Position numbers and translations under genes: made by a program. The notes under the pieces were generated by a model. That model had not been told where the DNA came from. It was given only the letters and a program-made list of their open reading frames with translations, and did no database searches. 38,363 nt of DNA from Lachnospiraceae bacterium (lineage in GTDB: Bacteria; Bacillota; Clostridia; Lachnospirales; Lachnospiraceae): positions 1 through 38,363 of the forward strand of contig JALFTO010000092.1 in assembly GCA_022779165.1 (NCBI GenBank), given 5' to 3'. Shown piece after piece: positions 20,788 to 29,491 of the stretch. How positions within the stretch are numbered: position 1 is the first letter of the stretch; every line of letters begins with the position of its first letter.

Positions 20788-21810
20788 ATGCTGTTTAAAC
20801 CAAGACAACTGGGCAGGTCCGGCCTGCCTGAACAGGAATTGACAGAAGACAAAAAGCACTGCAAAAAATTCGGGCCATGCGGTGTCGGAAAAAAAGCGCT
20901 GTACTTAAACAGCTTCTACATAAACAGGCATTATTATGTGCCCATCTCTTCCGTACGCCGTGTTTTTAAGCGGCTTGCCATGAGTAAGGGTGGCTTCACC
21001 GGCAAAGGAATGTTCGCAACGATCCCCTATCTTGTCGCGGAATATGAGGATGGTTCGCAGAAGCAATGCAATTTCAAATACGAGCAGGATCTTGATCTGC
21101 TGCTTGATTATCTCTCAAAGGAGCAGCCGCAGATCGCGCTGGTCAGCGAGGCTGCCGAGGAGCGCATACGCAAACGTAAGGAGGAGGAAAGCCGCAGACC
21201 GAAACCCGTGCTCACGGAGGATGCAAAACAGACAATCGCCAGGCTTGAAAAGGCAAGGTCTTATCTGGAAGACCGCAGGCAGCTTTCCATTGAGCTGAGC
21301 GCCGCCGCAAAGGCCAGACGGGTCTATGACCGGACAACCCCTGCCTACAAATGGGTGGCACTGGCGATTGTTCTGATGGGCGCAGTTTCTTTAGGGTACG
21401 GTATCTGGTCGATCATCTCCCACAGAGGATACAGCATGTACTTCCTGCTGTTCGGCATGGCTGCCATCTTCCTCTTTTCGGGAGCCAACGTCATCCCTAC
21501 CGCCCGGAACAATAGACGCTTTATTTATACCCGGATGGAGAATGCCGTGTCACAGCTTGACAATTACATCGGGCATTATCGGGGACGTTTTCCCGTACCT
21601 GCCTGTTATGCGCATCCGGTAACCTTGCAGCGCATGATCAGAATCGTTGAAAACGGCAAAGCCCAATCCGAGTCCGAGGCTCTCAAAGAGATGATGACGG
21701 AACTGAAATCTCTCAACGCGGATGTCCAGGTTTCCGAGGAAGAATACGAAGAGGTTGTCGCAATCAAGCCACTGTTTCTTCTGCAGGATTACAGACTCCC
21801 TTCAGAATGA
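20788..21810 (+). CDS. Membrane protein of unknown function with two central helices
   Basis: 340 residues with GGAGGATACAGAT before the ATG. Residues 1-150 are soluble and charged (GPCGVGKKALYLNSFYINR, then VPISSVRRVFKRLAMSKGGFTG), looking like a small cytosolic sensor or PH-like domain. A charged helix (about 120-180) is followed by two membrane helices (about 187-208 and 215-237), and a C-terminal cytoplasmic part ends acidic. I do not recognise a named family. It stands alone between cstA and the pfl locus. Confidence 0.8.
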   Translation: MLFKPRQLGRSGLPEQELTEDKKHCKKFGPCGVGKKALYLNSFYINRHYYVPISSVRRVFKRLAMSKGGFTGKGMFATIPYLVAEYEDGSQKQCNFKYEQDLDLLLDYLSKEQPQIALVSEAAEERIRKRKEEESRRPKPVLTEDAKQTIARLEKARSYLEDRRQLSIELSAAAKARRVYDRTTPAYKWVALAIVLMGAVSLGYGIWSIISHRGYSMYFLLFGMAAIFLFSGANVIPTARNNRRFIYTRMENAVSQLDNYIGHYRGRFPVPACYAHPVTLQRMIRIVENGKAQSESEALKEMMTELKSLNADVQVSEEEYEEVVAIKPLFLLQDYRLPSE

Positions 21811-21851
21811 ATTTTAAGGGCATTTGTATACAAAAAAATACATACGCGTCC

Positions 21852-21880
21852 TTGCGTTTTTATGTACTTTCACGTATAAT
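21852..21880 (+). promoter_or_regulatory. Promoter of the pyruvate formate-lyase locus
   Basis: -35 TTGCGT (21852-21857) and -10 TATAAT (21875-21880) with 17 bases between. The leader to pflB is about 90 bases and contains a short GCGG/CCGC hairpin (21920-21932). Confidence 0.8.
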
Positions 21881-21882
21881 GA

Positions 21883-21900
21883 TTGTTGTAAGATTAACAA
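21883..21900 (+). promoter_or_regulatory. Candidate Rex operator at the pfl transcription start
   Basis: TTGTTGTAAGATTAACAA, 18 bases, matches the known clostridial Rex site TTGTTAA-N4-TTAACAA at all but two positions of the left half; the right half TTAACAA is perfect. It starts three bases after the -10 and covers the likely start point, so binding of the NADH-sensing repressor Rex would block transcription when NADH is low. The rex gene is not in this window. Confidence 0.6.
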
Positions 21901-21975
21901 GCATTTATATGCGTAACTGGCGGTTTTGCCGCTTCAAATTTAATCTAATCAAAATTGATAGGAGGCTATTTCAAA

Positions 21976-24015
21976 ATGAGACCAGAATGGAAAGATTTTG
22001 TAGGCGGAAAATGGGATTCTGAAGTCAATGTCCGCGACTTCATCCAGAAGAACTACACTCCTTATGACGGAGATGAGTCCTTCTTAGCAGGACCTACACA
22101 GAACACAAAGGATCTGTGGGCACAGGTTCTTGATCTTCAGAAGAAGGAACGTGAAGCAGGCGGTGTCCTTGATATGGATACAAAGGTTGTTTCCACAATT
22201 ACTTCTCACGGCCCCGGCTATCTGGACAAGAGCAAAGAGACCATCGTTGGTTTCCAGACTGACAAGCCTTTCAAACGTTCTCTTCAGCCTTACGGTGGTA
22301 TCAGAATGGCAGAGAAAGCTTGCGCAGACAACGGTTATGAAGTTGATCCTGAGATCAGCGAGTTCTTCTCTACACACAGAAAGACACACAATGCAGGCTG
22401 CTTCGATGCTTACAATCAGGAGATGAGAGCTTGCCGTACCGCTCATATCATCACAGGTCTTCCGGATGCTTACGGACGTGGACGTATCATCGGCGACTAC
22501 AGACGTGTTGCCCTGTACGGCATTGACTACCTGATTGAAGACAAGCAGGCTCAGAAGGATTCCACAGGCCGTGTTATGACAGATGACGTGATCCGTCTTC
22601 GTGAAGAGCTTTCCGAGCAGATCACAGCTCTGAAGATGATGAAGGAAATGGCTGCTTCTTACGGCTGCGATATTTCCAAACCCGCTGCTAACGTTCAGGA
22701 AGCTATCCAGTGGACATATTTCGGATACCTTTGCTCCGTAAAAGAGCAGAACGGTGCTGCAATGTCCCTTGGACGTACTTCTACATTCCTTGACTGCTAT
22801 GCACAGAGAGACCTTGCAAACGGTACTTTCACAGAGGAGCAGATCCAGGAGTTCGTTGATCACTTTATCATGAAGCTGCGTTGCGTAAAATTCGCTCGTA
22901 CACCTGAGTACAACCAGATCTTCGCAGGCGATCCTGTATGGGTAACAGAGTCTCTCGGCGGTGTTGGTGTTGACGGACGTCACATGGTAACAAAGATGAG
23001 CTTCCGTTATCTGCACACACTGGAGAACCTTGGTGCCAGCCCTGAGCCTAACCTGACAGTTCTCTGGTCCACAAGACTTCCTGAGAATTGGAAGAAATAC
23101 TGTGCAAAGATCTCCATTACAACATCTTCCATCCAGTACGAGAACGATGACCTGATGAGAGTAACACACGGTGATGACTACGGTATCGCATGCTGCGTAT
23201 CCTCCATGGTAATCGGTAAGGAAATGCAGTTCTTCGGTGCTCGTGCTAACGTTGCTAAGTGTTTGCTGTACGCTCTGAACGGCGGTATCGACGAAGTTAC
23301 CAAGAAGCAGGTTGGTCCTAAGTATCGTCCTGTTGAAGGCGACGTTCTTGATTATGATGATGTATATTCCAAGTTCATCGATATGCTTGAGTGGCAGGCA
23401 GATGTGTATGTAAATACACTGAACATCATCCACTATATGCATGACAAGTACTGCTATGAGAGAGCAGAGATGGCTCTTCATGACAGAGATGTTAAGCGTT
23501 ACTTCGCAACAGGTGTTGCTGGTCTTTCCATCGTTGCTGACTCCCTTTCCGCTATCAAGTATGCTAAGGTTGAGCCGATCCGTGACGAGGATGGCATCAT
23601 TGTTGACTTCAAGACAACAGGTGACTTCCCGAAATATGGTAACGATGATGACCGTGTTGACTCCATCGCACAGGATATCGTTCACAAGTTCATGACAGCG
23701 ATCAGAAGACATCACACCTACAGAAACGGTGTTCCTACAACCTCTATCCTGACCATTACCTCTAACGTAACATATGGTAAGGCTACAGGTAACACACCTG
23801 ACGGACGTAAGAAAGGTCAGCCTTTCGCTCCCGGTGCTAACCCGATGCATGGTCGTGATACTCATGGTGCAGTTGCCTCTCTGTCTTCTGTATCCAAGCT
23901 TCCGTTCAAGGATGCACAGGATGGTATCTCCAATACCTTCACAATCATCCCCGGAGCACTTGGTAAAGAGGATCAGGTATTCGCTGGCGACATCGAGATT
24001 GATCTTAACAAATAA
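21976..24015 (+). CDS. pflB: Pyruvate formate-lyase catalytic chain lacking the glycyl-radical domain
   Basis: Cleaves pyruvate with CoA to acetyl-CoA and formate. 679 residues from [13 protein letters not shown], with GGAGG ten bases upstream. The catalytic pair Cys406-Cys407 lies in [16 protein letters not shown]. Substrate and barrel motifs such as [25 protein letters not shown] and [17 protein letters not shown] are present. The chain ends after [21 protein letters not shown]. coli PflB (759-760 residues) continues there for about 80 residues with the RVSGYAVRF radical loop. That domain is encoded separately at 24276. Codon use is strongly biased, as expected for high expression. Confidence 0.96.
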   Translation: MRPEWKDFVGGKWDSEVNVRDFIQKNYTPYDGDESFLAGPTQNTKDLWAQVLDLQKKEREAGGVLDMDTKVVSTITSHGPGYLDKSKETIVGFQTDKPFKRSLQPYGGIRMAEKACADNGYEVDPEISEFFSTHRKTHNAGCFDAYNQEMRACRTAHIITGLPDAYGRGRIIGDYRRVALYGIDYLIEDKQAQKDSTGRVMTDDVIRLREELSEQITALKMMKEMAASYGCDISKPAANVQEAIQWTYFGYLCSVKEQNGAAMSLGRTSTFLDCYAQRDLANGTFTEEQIQEFVDHFIMKLRCVKFARTPEYNQIFAGDPVWVTESLGGVGVDGRHMVTKMSFRYLHTLENLGASPEPNLTVLWSTRLPENWKKYCAKISITTSSIQYENDDLMRVTHGDDYGIACCVSSMVIGKEMQFFGARANVAKCLLYALNGGIDEVTKKQVGPKYRPVEGDVLDYDDVYSKFIDMLEWQADVYVNTLNIIHYMHDKYCYERAEMALHDRDVKRYFATGVAGLSIVADSLSAIKYAKVEPIRDEDGIIVDFKTTGDFPKYGNDDDRVDSIAQDIVHKFMTAIRRHHTYRNGVPTTSILTITSNVTYGKATGNTPDGRKKGQPFAPGANPMHGRDTHGAVASLSSVSKLPFKDAQDGISNTFTIIPGALGKEDQVFAGDIEIDLNK

Positions 24016-24047
24016 TAACAACAGACTTTTGCAGGGAGGTAATAACA

Positions 24048-24251
24048 ATGGACAACAAGCAGCAGATTGAGGATCTTGTAAAAATGTTGGATTCCGGCAT
24101 GGCAATGGGTGTGGGACATGTAAATGTCGACACCGATCTCTCAAGTGAGAAAGCTACGACGGTCCAGACCATGGGATGCACGGATTGCTCCAGAACTCCT
24201 TTGGCATGCAGTGTACCTACCCTGCATGAGGGTCTTGACGATTATCAGTAG
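24048..24251 (+). CDS. Small Cys-containing protein related to the N-terminal half of the PFL radical domain
   Basis: 67 residues between the PFL chain and the radical-domain protein, with GGGAGG upstream (32-base gap before, 24 after). Residues 6-31 (QIEDLVKMLDSGMAMGVGHV and beyond) align with the start of the next protein ([20 protein letters not shown]). The part that should hold the glycine loop is replaced by a different tail with Cys44, Cys47 and Cys54 (CTDCSRTPLAC) and an acidic end. It cannot carry the glycyl radical. A role as assembly factor, radical-loop mimic, or metal/redox module is inference; I know no assigned function. Confidence 0.8.
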   Translation: MDNKQQIEDLVKMLDSGMAMGVGHVNVDTDLSSEKATTVQTMGCTDCSRTPLACSVPTLHEGLDDYQ

Positions 24252-24275
24252 AAATCTTTAAGGAGGAATTTTACT

Positions 24276-24521
24276 ATGGCAGCAGCAAGTGCAGCTCAGG
24301 TTAACAACCTGGTATCTTTATTAGATGGTTATGCAACAAAGGGTGGTCATCATCTGAATGTTAACGTATTAAACAGAGACACACTGTTAGATGCTCAGAA
24401 GCATCCTGAGAACTATCCTCAGCTTACAATCCGTGTTTCCGGATATGCTGTTAACTTCATCAAGCTGACTCCCGAGCAGCAGGCAGATGTTATCAGCCGT
24501 ACATTCCATGAGAGCATCTAA
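24276..24521 (+). CDS. grcA: Autonomous glycyl-radical domain of pyruvate formate-lyase (GrcA-like)
   Basis: 81 residues corresponding exactly to the C-terminal domain missing from PflB. The radical site is Gly56 in [11 protein letters not shown], preceded by [15 protein letters not shown] and followed by [18 protein letters not shown], the usual PFL terminus. YfiD/GrcA proteins of Enterobacteria replace this domain when PFL is oxygen-damaged; here it is likely an obligate subunit, since PflB has none. AAGGAGG precedes the ATG. It ends just before the locus terminator and would be activated by PflA. Confidence 0.95.
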   Translation: MAAASAAQVNNLVSLLDGYATKGGHHLNVNVLNRDTLLDAQKHPENYPQLTIRVSGYAVNFIKLTPEQQADVISRTFHESI

Positions 24522-24558
24522 TCCGTATCAATGATGCAGATTGCTTGATTGCAAACAG

Positions 24559-24590
24559 GAGCCGGTGGATTTTTCCACCGGCTCTTTTTT
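24559..24590 (+). terminator. Terminator after the PFL subunit genes
   Basis: Perfect 11-base-pair stem GAGCCGGTGGA/TCCACCGGCTC with a TTTT loop, followed by TTTTTT. It separates the three PFL genes from pflA, allowing different expression levels. Confidence 0.95.
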
Positions 24591-24623
24591 AATAAAGCAC
24601 TGGCTTTTTATCTGCATGGATAG

Positions 24624-24629
24624 TATACT
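24624..24629 (+). promoter_or_regulatory. Possible -10 element of pflA
   Basis: TATACT at 24624-24629, about 45 bases before pflA; the -35 region at 24601-24606 (TGGCTT) is poor. A separate weak promoter would fit a catalyst needed in small amounts. Confidence 0.35.
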
Positions 24630-24674
24630 TGTGATAGGAATTATTATTATTTAACAGAAAGGCAGTTGGAATAT

Positions 24675-25433
24675 ATGAACGGAAGAATTCATTCTCTGGA
24701 ATCCTTTGGCACAGTAGACGGTCCCGGTACCCGGTTTGTGGTATTTGTCCAAGGCTGTCCTATGAGATGTGCTTATTGTCACAATCCGGATACATGGCCG
24801 ATGAACGGCGGTACAATGATGGAACCGGAATACATTTATGAGCAGTACAAACGCAACAAGCCGTTTTATGAGAATGGCGGCATCACTGTTACCGGAGGTG
24901 AACCGCTTATGCAGGTTGATTTTCTGATCGATCTGTTTACACTTGCCAAAAAAGACGGTGTACACACCTGTATCGACAGCTCGGGAATCGCATTCAAACC
25001 CGGAAATACCGAATGGATCAAGAAGCTGGATCATCTTATGACACTCACGGATCTCGTCATGCTGGACATCAAACACATTGATCCCGAGAAGCACAAGGAA
25101 CTGACCGGCCAGCCGAATGACGGCATTCTTGCTTTTGCCGAATATCTGGACGAAAAAGGCATCGATATGTGGATTCGTCACGTTGTGGTACCGGGCATCA
25201 CTGATGATGACAAATATCTGTTTAAGCTGGGATATTTCATCGGACAGTTTGCCAATCTGAAAGCGCTTGACGTCCTGCCCTATCACACTATGGGTGAGAA
25301 AAAATATGAAGAGTTAGGAATCCCGTATAAACTGGCAGGTGTTCCCGCCATGGATAAGGGTAAGGTTGTTGAGAAAAAGCAGGTTATTCTGGATGGTATT
25401 AAGAAACGCAGGTCAGAAGAACCGGTTCATTAA
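24675..25433 (+). CDS. pflA: Pyruvate formate-lyase activating enzyme
   Basis: Radical SAM enzyme that abstracts hydrogen from the PFL glycine. 252 residues from MNGRIHSLESFGTVDGPG. The [4Fe-4S] motif is CPMRCAYC with Cys28, Cys32 and Cys35, followed by HNPDTW. The SAM-binding GGEPLMQ, DLVMLDIKHIDPEKH and WIRHVVVPGITDDD match the family. An in-frame TTG nine bases upstream is a possible alternative start; the ATG gives the family N-terminus. Substrate is presumably Gly56 of the separate small subunit. Confidence 0.95.
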   Translation: MNGRIHSLESFGTVDGPGTRFVVFVQGCPMRCAYCHNPDTWPMNGGTMMEPEYIYEQYKRNKPFYENGGITVTGGEPLMQVDFLIDLFTLAKKDGVHTCIDSSGIAFKPGNTEWIKKLDHLMTLTDLVMLDIKHIDPEKHKELTGQPNDGILAFAEYLDEKGIDMWIRHVVVPGITDDDKYLFKLGYFIGQFANLKALDVLPYHTMGEKKYEELGIPYKLAGVPAMDKGKVVEKKQVILDGIKKRRSEEPVH

Positions 25434-25437
25434 ACAT

Positions 25438-25498
25438 AGCCTTACAAGCCCGTATAAGGCTCATATAAGGGGAAGACTGATGATGCAGCCTTCCCCTT
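25438..25498 (+). terminator. Tandem hairpins after pflA
   Basis: A 7-base-pair repeat AGCCTTA/TAAGGCT (25438-25461) is followed by a 9-base-pair stem AAGGGGAAG/CTTCCCCTT with inner CTG/CAG pairs (25467-25498). Only a short T-run follows. They lie between convergent pflA and a chemoreceptor gene and probably end transcription. Confidence 0.6.
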
Positions 25499-25561
25499 TA
25501 TCAGCCTTACTTACAGTGCTGTATTTCACCTCACAGCGCGTTACCATACCTCGCAAACACA

Positions 25562-26959
25562 TCAACTCTCCATGATCTCCTTCATCTTGCCCAGATCTGC
25601 AATAAGCTCCTTTGAATAATTTTCCGCTTCCTGATAAAGCTGATCCGCCTTTCCAAAATTGTCTGCAAGAAGTTCTTTGATAATATCCGCGCCGTATTTG
25701 TGGAATCTCTTGTGCTTGGCATCCATGGCATCCCAGATCGGGCGTACCTCCGGCGTCTTCGGCGTCAGGGCATTATAGAAATGTCCGAATCCGCACTTTG
25801 CCGCATCAATCTGCAGCGGAAGCACCGTACGTCTGTCTACCATCGCCTTTAGATTAGCAAGCCAGTTCAAATGTGCTGAAATTGCCGCATCCAGATATTT
25901 GACGAACTCTGATTGCTCCAGTCGGAAAAAGGCGTCATCCGTCATATCTCCCATTTCCTTTGCCGTCTCATCCAGAATGTGCTCAATTCCCTCCAGAGGC
26001 TTCATGATATCCATTAATTCTTTGCTGGTATCACGCATCATCGCAGAACTTTCCTTCAGTTGATCACAACGGTTCTCAATATTGGTTGTCTGTGTCTCCA
26101 GAACGGTCATGGAACTGCTGATCTCCTCGCTGACAGCCGCCAGGGAACTGATCGACTCATTTACCGCAGAGACATGCCGCTGATTCTCATCATTTAATTT
26201 CCAGACATTTTCAATCTTTTCCGTCATGCTCTCCAATGCCTGAATGGTACTTGTAGCGCTTTTGGAACTCTTTTGGGACGCCTCTTTGATCCCGTCAACA
26301 AATTTGCCCATATTTGCCGTCATTTTCTGAGTTTCTTCCGCCAGAGAACGGATTTCATCGGCAACAACGGCAAAGCCCCTTCCTGCTTCACCGGCACGCG
26401 CTGCCTCGATCGACGCATTCAATGCAAGCAGATTTGTCTGGGAAGAGATTGAGTTGATTCCGGCAATTACTTCATTCATCCGTTCAATCACGTCAAAGAG
26501 TTCATTCAGATCCTTCTTCATCTCTTCAGATTCAAGGATTGTCTGTCCGGATAACTCTTTGATGCTTGTCAGATCATTCTGCCCTGATTCAATCTTTTTG
26601 TATACCTGATCCGTCTCCTCTGCCGCACTGATAATCGTATTTGTCAATTCCTCGTGCTGTTGATTAACCTGCACCGCAACAGAAGCGGATTCATTGGCAG
26701 CGTCATAAATTCCTTCCGCCGCTTCCGCCACATGGTGTGCGATCTCTTTCATGTGTTCCGTATGGTGCTTCAAGGTAAGATCAAGAGAACTGATCTGCAT
26801 AACAGCTTTGATATTTTTGTCAAGAATATTTTCAAACTGTCTTCTTCCTTTAATCAGTCTGCCGTAAATCTCTGCCAATGCCGGGTCTTTGGAAAAATCT
26901 GTCTCCCTCAGCTCCGCTACCGCATTGATCATCTCTGCCTTGTTCTTTGCAAAAATCAT
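25562..26959 (-). CDS. Soluble chemoreceptor with C-terminal zinc-binding CZB domain
   Basis: 465 residues with no membrane helix, so a cytoplasmic methyl-accepting protein. A coiled-coil signalling region (about 70-325) carries the conserved tip [20 protein letters not shown]. The C-terminal CZB domain (about 350-450) shows likely zinc ligands His363 ([10 protein letters not shown]), Cys389 ([13 protein letters not shown]), His416 and His420 (HKRFHKYG). CZB domains sense zinc or oxidants such as hypochlorous acid in other bacteria. An AGGTAAGGA stretch precedes the ATG. The promoter has a dyad. Confidence 0.92.
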   Translation of the reverse strand: MIFAKNKAEMINAVAELRETDFSKDPALAEIYGRLIKGRRQFENILDKNIKAVMQISSLDLTLKHHTEHMKEIAHHVAEAAEGIYDAANESASVAVQVNQQHEELTNTIISAAEETDQVYKKIESGQNDLTSIKELSGQTILESEEMKKDLNELFDVIERMNEVIAGINSISSQTNLLALNASIEAARAGEAGRGFAVVADEIRSLAEETQKMTANMGKFVDGIKEASQKSSKSATSTIQALESMTEKIENVWKLNDENQRHVSAVNESISSLAAVSEEISSSMTVLETQTTNIENRCDQLKESSAMMRDTSKELMDIMKPLEGIEHILDETAKEMGDMTDDAFFRLEQSEFVKYLDAAISAHLNWLANLKAMVDRRTVLPLQIDAAKCGFGHFYNALTPKTPEVRPIWDAMDAKHKRFHKYGADIIKELLADNFGKADQLYQEAENYSKELIADLGKMKEIMES

Positions 26960-26987
26960 TTTCCTTACCTCACTCTCATTTTCTTAT

Positions 26988-27018
26988 TGTATAACGTCCG
27001 AATCGGACATTCTGTAAA
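26988..27018 (-). promoter_or_regulatory. Promoter of the CZB chemoreceptor gene with an internal dyad
   Basis: Minus-strand -10 TATACA (26988-26993) and a -35 near TTTACA/TTACAG (27012-27018), spacing 18-19. The spacer holds the perfect inverted repeat GTCCG-AAT-CGGAC (26996-27008), an arrangement typical of an operator for a dimeric regulator such as a MerR-type protein. No regulator is identified. Confidence 0.45.
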
Positions 27019-27099
27019 TATTTATTTCTCCCATATTCCCTACACTGATGCTATAAATAATTATCTCACAAAAGAACTGTGAAAACAAGAATTATCCAC

Positions 27100-27128
27100 T
27101 TGTATTTATGTCTGTTTTATATTAAAAT
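27100..27128 (+). promoter_or_regulatory. Promoter of the ferredoxin gene
   Basis: -35 TTGTAT (27100-27105) and -10 TAAAAT (27123-27128), spacing 17. The roughly 85-base leader has a direct repeat of GTTAGC-like units (27150-27162) and an inverted copy GCTAAC (27187-27192), so it could form a hairpin. Confidence 0.6.
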
Positions 27129-27219
27129 GTTACTGAAAATTGATAGTATGTTAGCGGTTAGCAGATTCTAATTGTAGTTCGCTCCAGCTAACAGATGTAG
27201 AAATAAGGAGGATTCTATT

Positions 27220-27390
27220 ATGGCATTTGTAATTAACGATGGTTGTGTAAGCTGCGGTGCATGTGAGGCTCAGTGTCCTGTTGGTGCAATCAGCATGGGC
27301 GACGGCAAATTTGAGATCGATGCTGACAAGTGCATCAGCTGCGGTTCCTGCGCAGGCGCTTGCCCTACAGGTTCCATTTCTGAGGGCTGA
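27220..27390 (+). CDS. 2[4Fe-4S] ferredoxin, clostridial type
   Basis: 56-residue electron carrier for pyruvate:ferredoxin oxidoreductase, hydrogenase or Rnf-type complexes. Two clusters are bound by Cys9, 12, 15, 19 and Cys38, 41, 44, 48 in two CxxCxxCxxxCP motifs, with the internal pseudo-twofold repeat typical of clostridial ferredoxin. AAGGAGG precedes the ATG. Single-gene unit with its own promoter and terminator. Confidence 0.97.
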   Translation: MAFVINDGCVSCGACEAQCPVGAISMGDGKFEIDADKCISCGSCAGACPTGSISEG

Positions 27391-27416
27391 TCAGATCCGA
27401 ATAGGTAAAGAACCGG

Positions 27417-27453
27417 AAAAAGCATTCAAAAAAATGAATGCTTTTTCTTTTTT
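27417..27453 (+). terminator. Terminator after the ferredoxin gene, shared with the MerR-type gene
   Basis: 11-base-pair stem AAAAAGCATTC/GAATGCTTTTT (27417-27446) followed by CTTTTTTT. The end of the convergent MerR-type gene (stop at 27426) lies inside it. Confidence 0.93.
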
Positions 27454-28001
27454 TCACTCTTTATTGATTTTTCCCGAAGTAATTCATCGATCTTTTTGAA
27501 ATGTTCCTCTTCCTTCTCCTGCCGTCTTGTCTCACGTTCCTCTTCGCGCTCCTCCTGCAAACGGAACTGATAATCAAGTTCCTTCAATAGACTTTCCTTG
27601 ATTACCTGGCAGAATTCTTCGTTTCCCTCCCGGATCGCGTCCAACATAAGATTTTTTAAGAGAAGTTGTAACCGCAATGCCTTTTCGTCCGGAGAAACCG
27701 CTTTCGTGATCCCTGTCTCTTCCTTTCGTTCCGGATGTACAATCACTTTTCCGATTACCGGCAGTCCGGCCTCATCACATTCCCCCTTGAGCGCCGTTTT
27801 GATTGCTTTTAGTTGAAAGCCCTGTTCCTTCATCATTTTGATCCGTTTCAGACGCTCCACGTCCTCTGTTGTATAAAATCGATGCCCCTGCTTGTTTCGT
27901 TTGATGGGAAGTTCCAGTTCCTCTTCCCAATACCGCAGAACATGACTCTCCACATTGACCTGCTTCGCTGCGTCCGATATAAAATACTTTTTCTGCTCCA
28001 T
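27426..28001 (-). CDS. MerR-family-like DNA-binding protein
   Basis: 191 residues. The N-terminal winged helix (about 5-70) starts YFISDAAKQVNVESHVLRYW and includes GHRFYTTEDVERLKRIKMMKEQG. A linker and a long highly charged helix (about 145-185, EEREEERETRRQEKEEEHF) follow. There are no Cys residues of a metal sensor type in the C-terminal part. DNA-binding proteins of this shape occur near dnaB in Lachnospiraceae; target unknown. AAAGGAGG precedes the start. Confidence 0.85.
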   Translation of the reverse strand: MEQKKYFISDAAKQVNVESHVLRYWEEELELPIKRNKQGHRFYTTEDVERLKRIKMMKEQGFQLKAIKTALKGECDEAGLPVIGKVIVHPERKEETGITKAVSPDEKALRLQLLLKNLMLDAIREGNEEFCQVIKESLLKELDYQFRLQEEREEERETRRQEKEEEHFKKIDELLREKSIKSEKKKKHSFF

Positions 28002-28044
28002 GCTTTGACCTCCTTTTTCAAAATCTTCCTTTCTGTGTCTCTGC

Positions 28045-28089
28045 GTACAAAAAAGAGGACATACACTTATTTAGCGCTTGTCCTCTTTT
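28045..28089 (-). terminator. Terminator of the gdpP-rplI-dnaB operon
   Basis: Perfect 11-base-pair stem AAAAGAGGACA/TGTCCTCTTTT (28051-28061, 28079-28089) with a T-run on the minus strand, about 60 bases after dnaB. Confidence 0.88.
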
Positions 28090-28149
28090 GTATCATTCTT
28101 TTATGCAGTTCAAAACTTTTATCCGCCGGACACCCGGCAATATATCTTT

Positions 28150-29487
28150 CTACTTCTGTATATTTGCAAATTTGGTATAATCAGGCAGCCATGCGAGATT
28201 TACCGTGCCGATCGGACCGTTTCTCTGCTTGGCTATGATGATTTCCGCCACACCTTTCTGTTCGCTGTCTTTGTTATAATAATCATCACGGTAAATAAAC
28301 ATCACAACATCCGCGTCCTGCTCGATCGCACCGGACTCACGCAGATCGGAAAGCATCGGCCTGTGATCCGGTCTCTGCTCCACGGCACGGCTGAGCTGTG
28401 ACAATGCCAGCACCGGGACATTCAGCTCTCTCGCAAGCGCTTTCAATGATCTTGAAATCTCCGAGATCTCCTGCTGCCTCGAATCACTTCCTCTGCCGCT
28501 TCCTGACATCAGCTGCAGATAGTCGATAATGATTACCCTCAGATCATGTTCCAGCTTATATTTCCTACATTTGGAACGCAGCTCCGGTATACTGATTCCC
28601 GGCGTGTCATCGATGATCAGATTTGATTTTCCGATGATACCGGCACTCTCAATCAGTTTTTCCCATTCACTGTCCGATAGATTTCCTGTACGGATATGCT
28701 GGGAATCCACCTTAGATTCCAGTGAAAACAAACGATTGACAAGCTGTTCCTTTGACATTTCCAGACTGAATATCGCAACTGTCTGATTCTGCTTAAACGC
28801 CATGTACTGCGCAATGTTAAGGACAAACGCCGTTTTGCCCATGGAAGGTCTTGCAGCGACCAGAATCAGATCTGACGGCTGCATACCGGCTGTCCTGTAA
28901 TCCAGATCAATAAACCCCGTCGGGATACCCGTGACCACTCCCTTATTCCTCGACGCGGCTTCTATCTTATTCATCGCATTCATGACCACTTCACGAATGG
29001 GAACAAAGTCTCCGGCATTTCTGCGCTGTACCAGGTCAAAAACGCGTTTCTCGGTATCCTCAAGGATTGATTCAAGCGGTTCCTTTCCCACATAACAGGT
29101 ATTGGCAATCTCCTCATTCAGACTGATCAGTTTCCGCAGCGTTGCTTTTTCTGCAACAATATTGGCATAATACCTGATATTTGCCGAAGTCGGAACGACC
29201 TGCATCAAGTCTTTGAGGAACTCCAGACTGCTCACCTCAGGCGGAACATCCTTTTCCTTCAGTCTATCCTGCAATGTGACCAGATCGACCGGTTTGCCCT
29301 CGTCATTCAGCTCCACCATGGCATCAAACAATACACCGTACTGTTTTCCGTAGAAGTCTTCCCCGTGCAGAATCTCAGAAGCTGCCACAATTGCTTCCCG
29401 ATCCATGATCATGGACGCGATCACCGACTGTTCCGCCTCCACACTGTGTGGCTTTACCCGTTTTAATAATGCTTCTTCTTCCGGCAT
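28150..29487 (-). CDS. dnaB: Replicative DNA helicase
   Basis: Hexameric 5'-3' helicase of the replication fork (called DnaC in Bacillus). 445 residues. The N-terminal primase-interacting domain (about 10-110) begins VKPHSVEAEQSVIASMI. The RecA-type domain has Walker A ARPSMGKTA (about 212-220), the Walker B region VIIIDYLQLMSG, and the DLRESGAIEQDADVV motif. It starts five bases after rplI with its ribosome binding site inside the rplI end. No intein or frameshift seen. Confidence 0.97.
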   Translation of the reverse strand: MPEEEALLKRVKPHSVEAEQSVIASMIMDREAIVAASEILHGEDFYGKQYGVLFDAMVELNDEGKPVDLVTLQDRLKEKDVPPEVSSLEFLKDLMQVVPTSANIRYYANIVAEKATLRKLISLNEEIANTCYVGKEPLESILEDTEKRVFDLVQRRNAGDFVPIREVVMNAMNKIEAASRNKGVVTGIPTGFIDLDYRTAGMQPSDLILVAARPSMGKTAFVLNIAQYMAFKQNQTVAIFSLEMSKEQLVNRLFSLESKVDSQHIRTGNLSDSEWEKLIESAGIIGKSNLIIDDTPGISIPELRSKCRKYKLEHDLRVIIIDYLQLMSGSGRGSDSRQQEISEISRSLKALARELNVPVLALSQLSRAVEQRPDHRPMLSDLRESGAIEQDADVVMFIYRDDYYNKDSEQKGVAEIIIAKQRNGPIGTVNLAWLPDYTKFANIQK

Positions 29488-29491
29488 AGCC

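Noticed and set aside
21883-21900. Reading the pfl dyad as a CcpA or Fnr/Crp site
   Set aside because: It lacks the central CG of cre and the TTGAT-N4-ATCAA spacing of Fnr; the Rex consensus fits better.
22084-24144. A very long open frame on the minus strand (686 codons) opposite pflB
   Set aside because: It is antisense to a clear PFL gene; the strong codon bias of pflB removes stop codons on the other strand. The translation is Cys/His/Val-rich with no family motif and no ribosome binding site.
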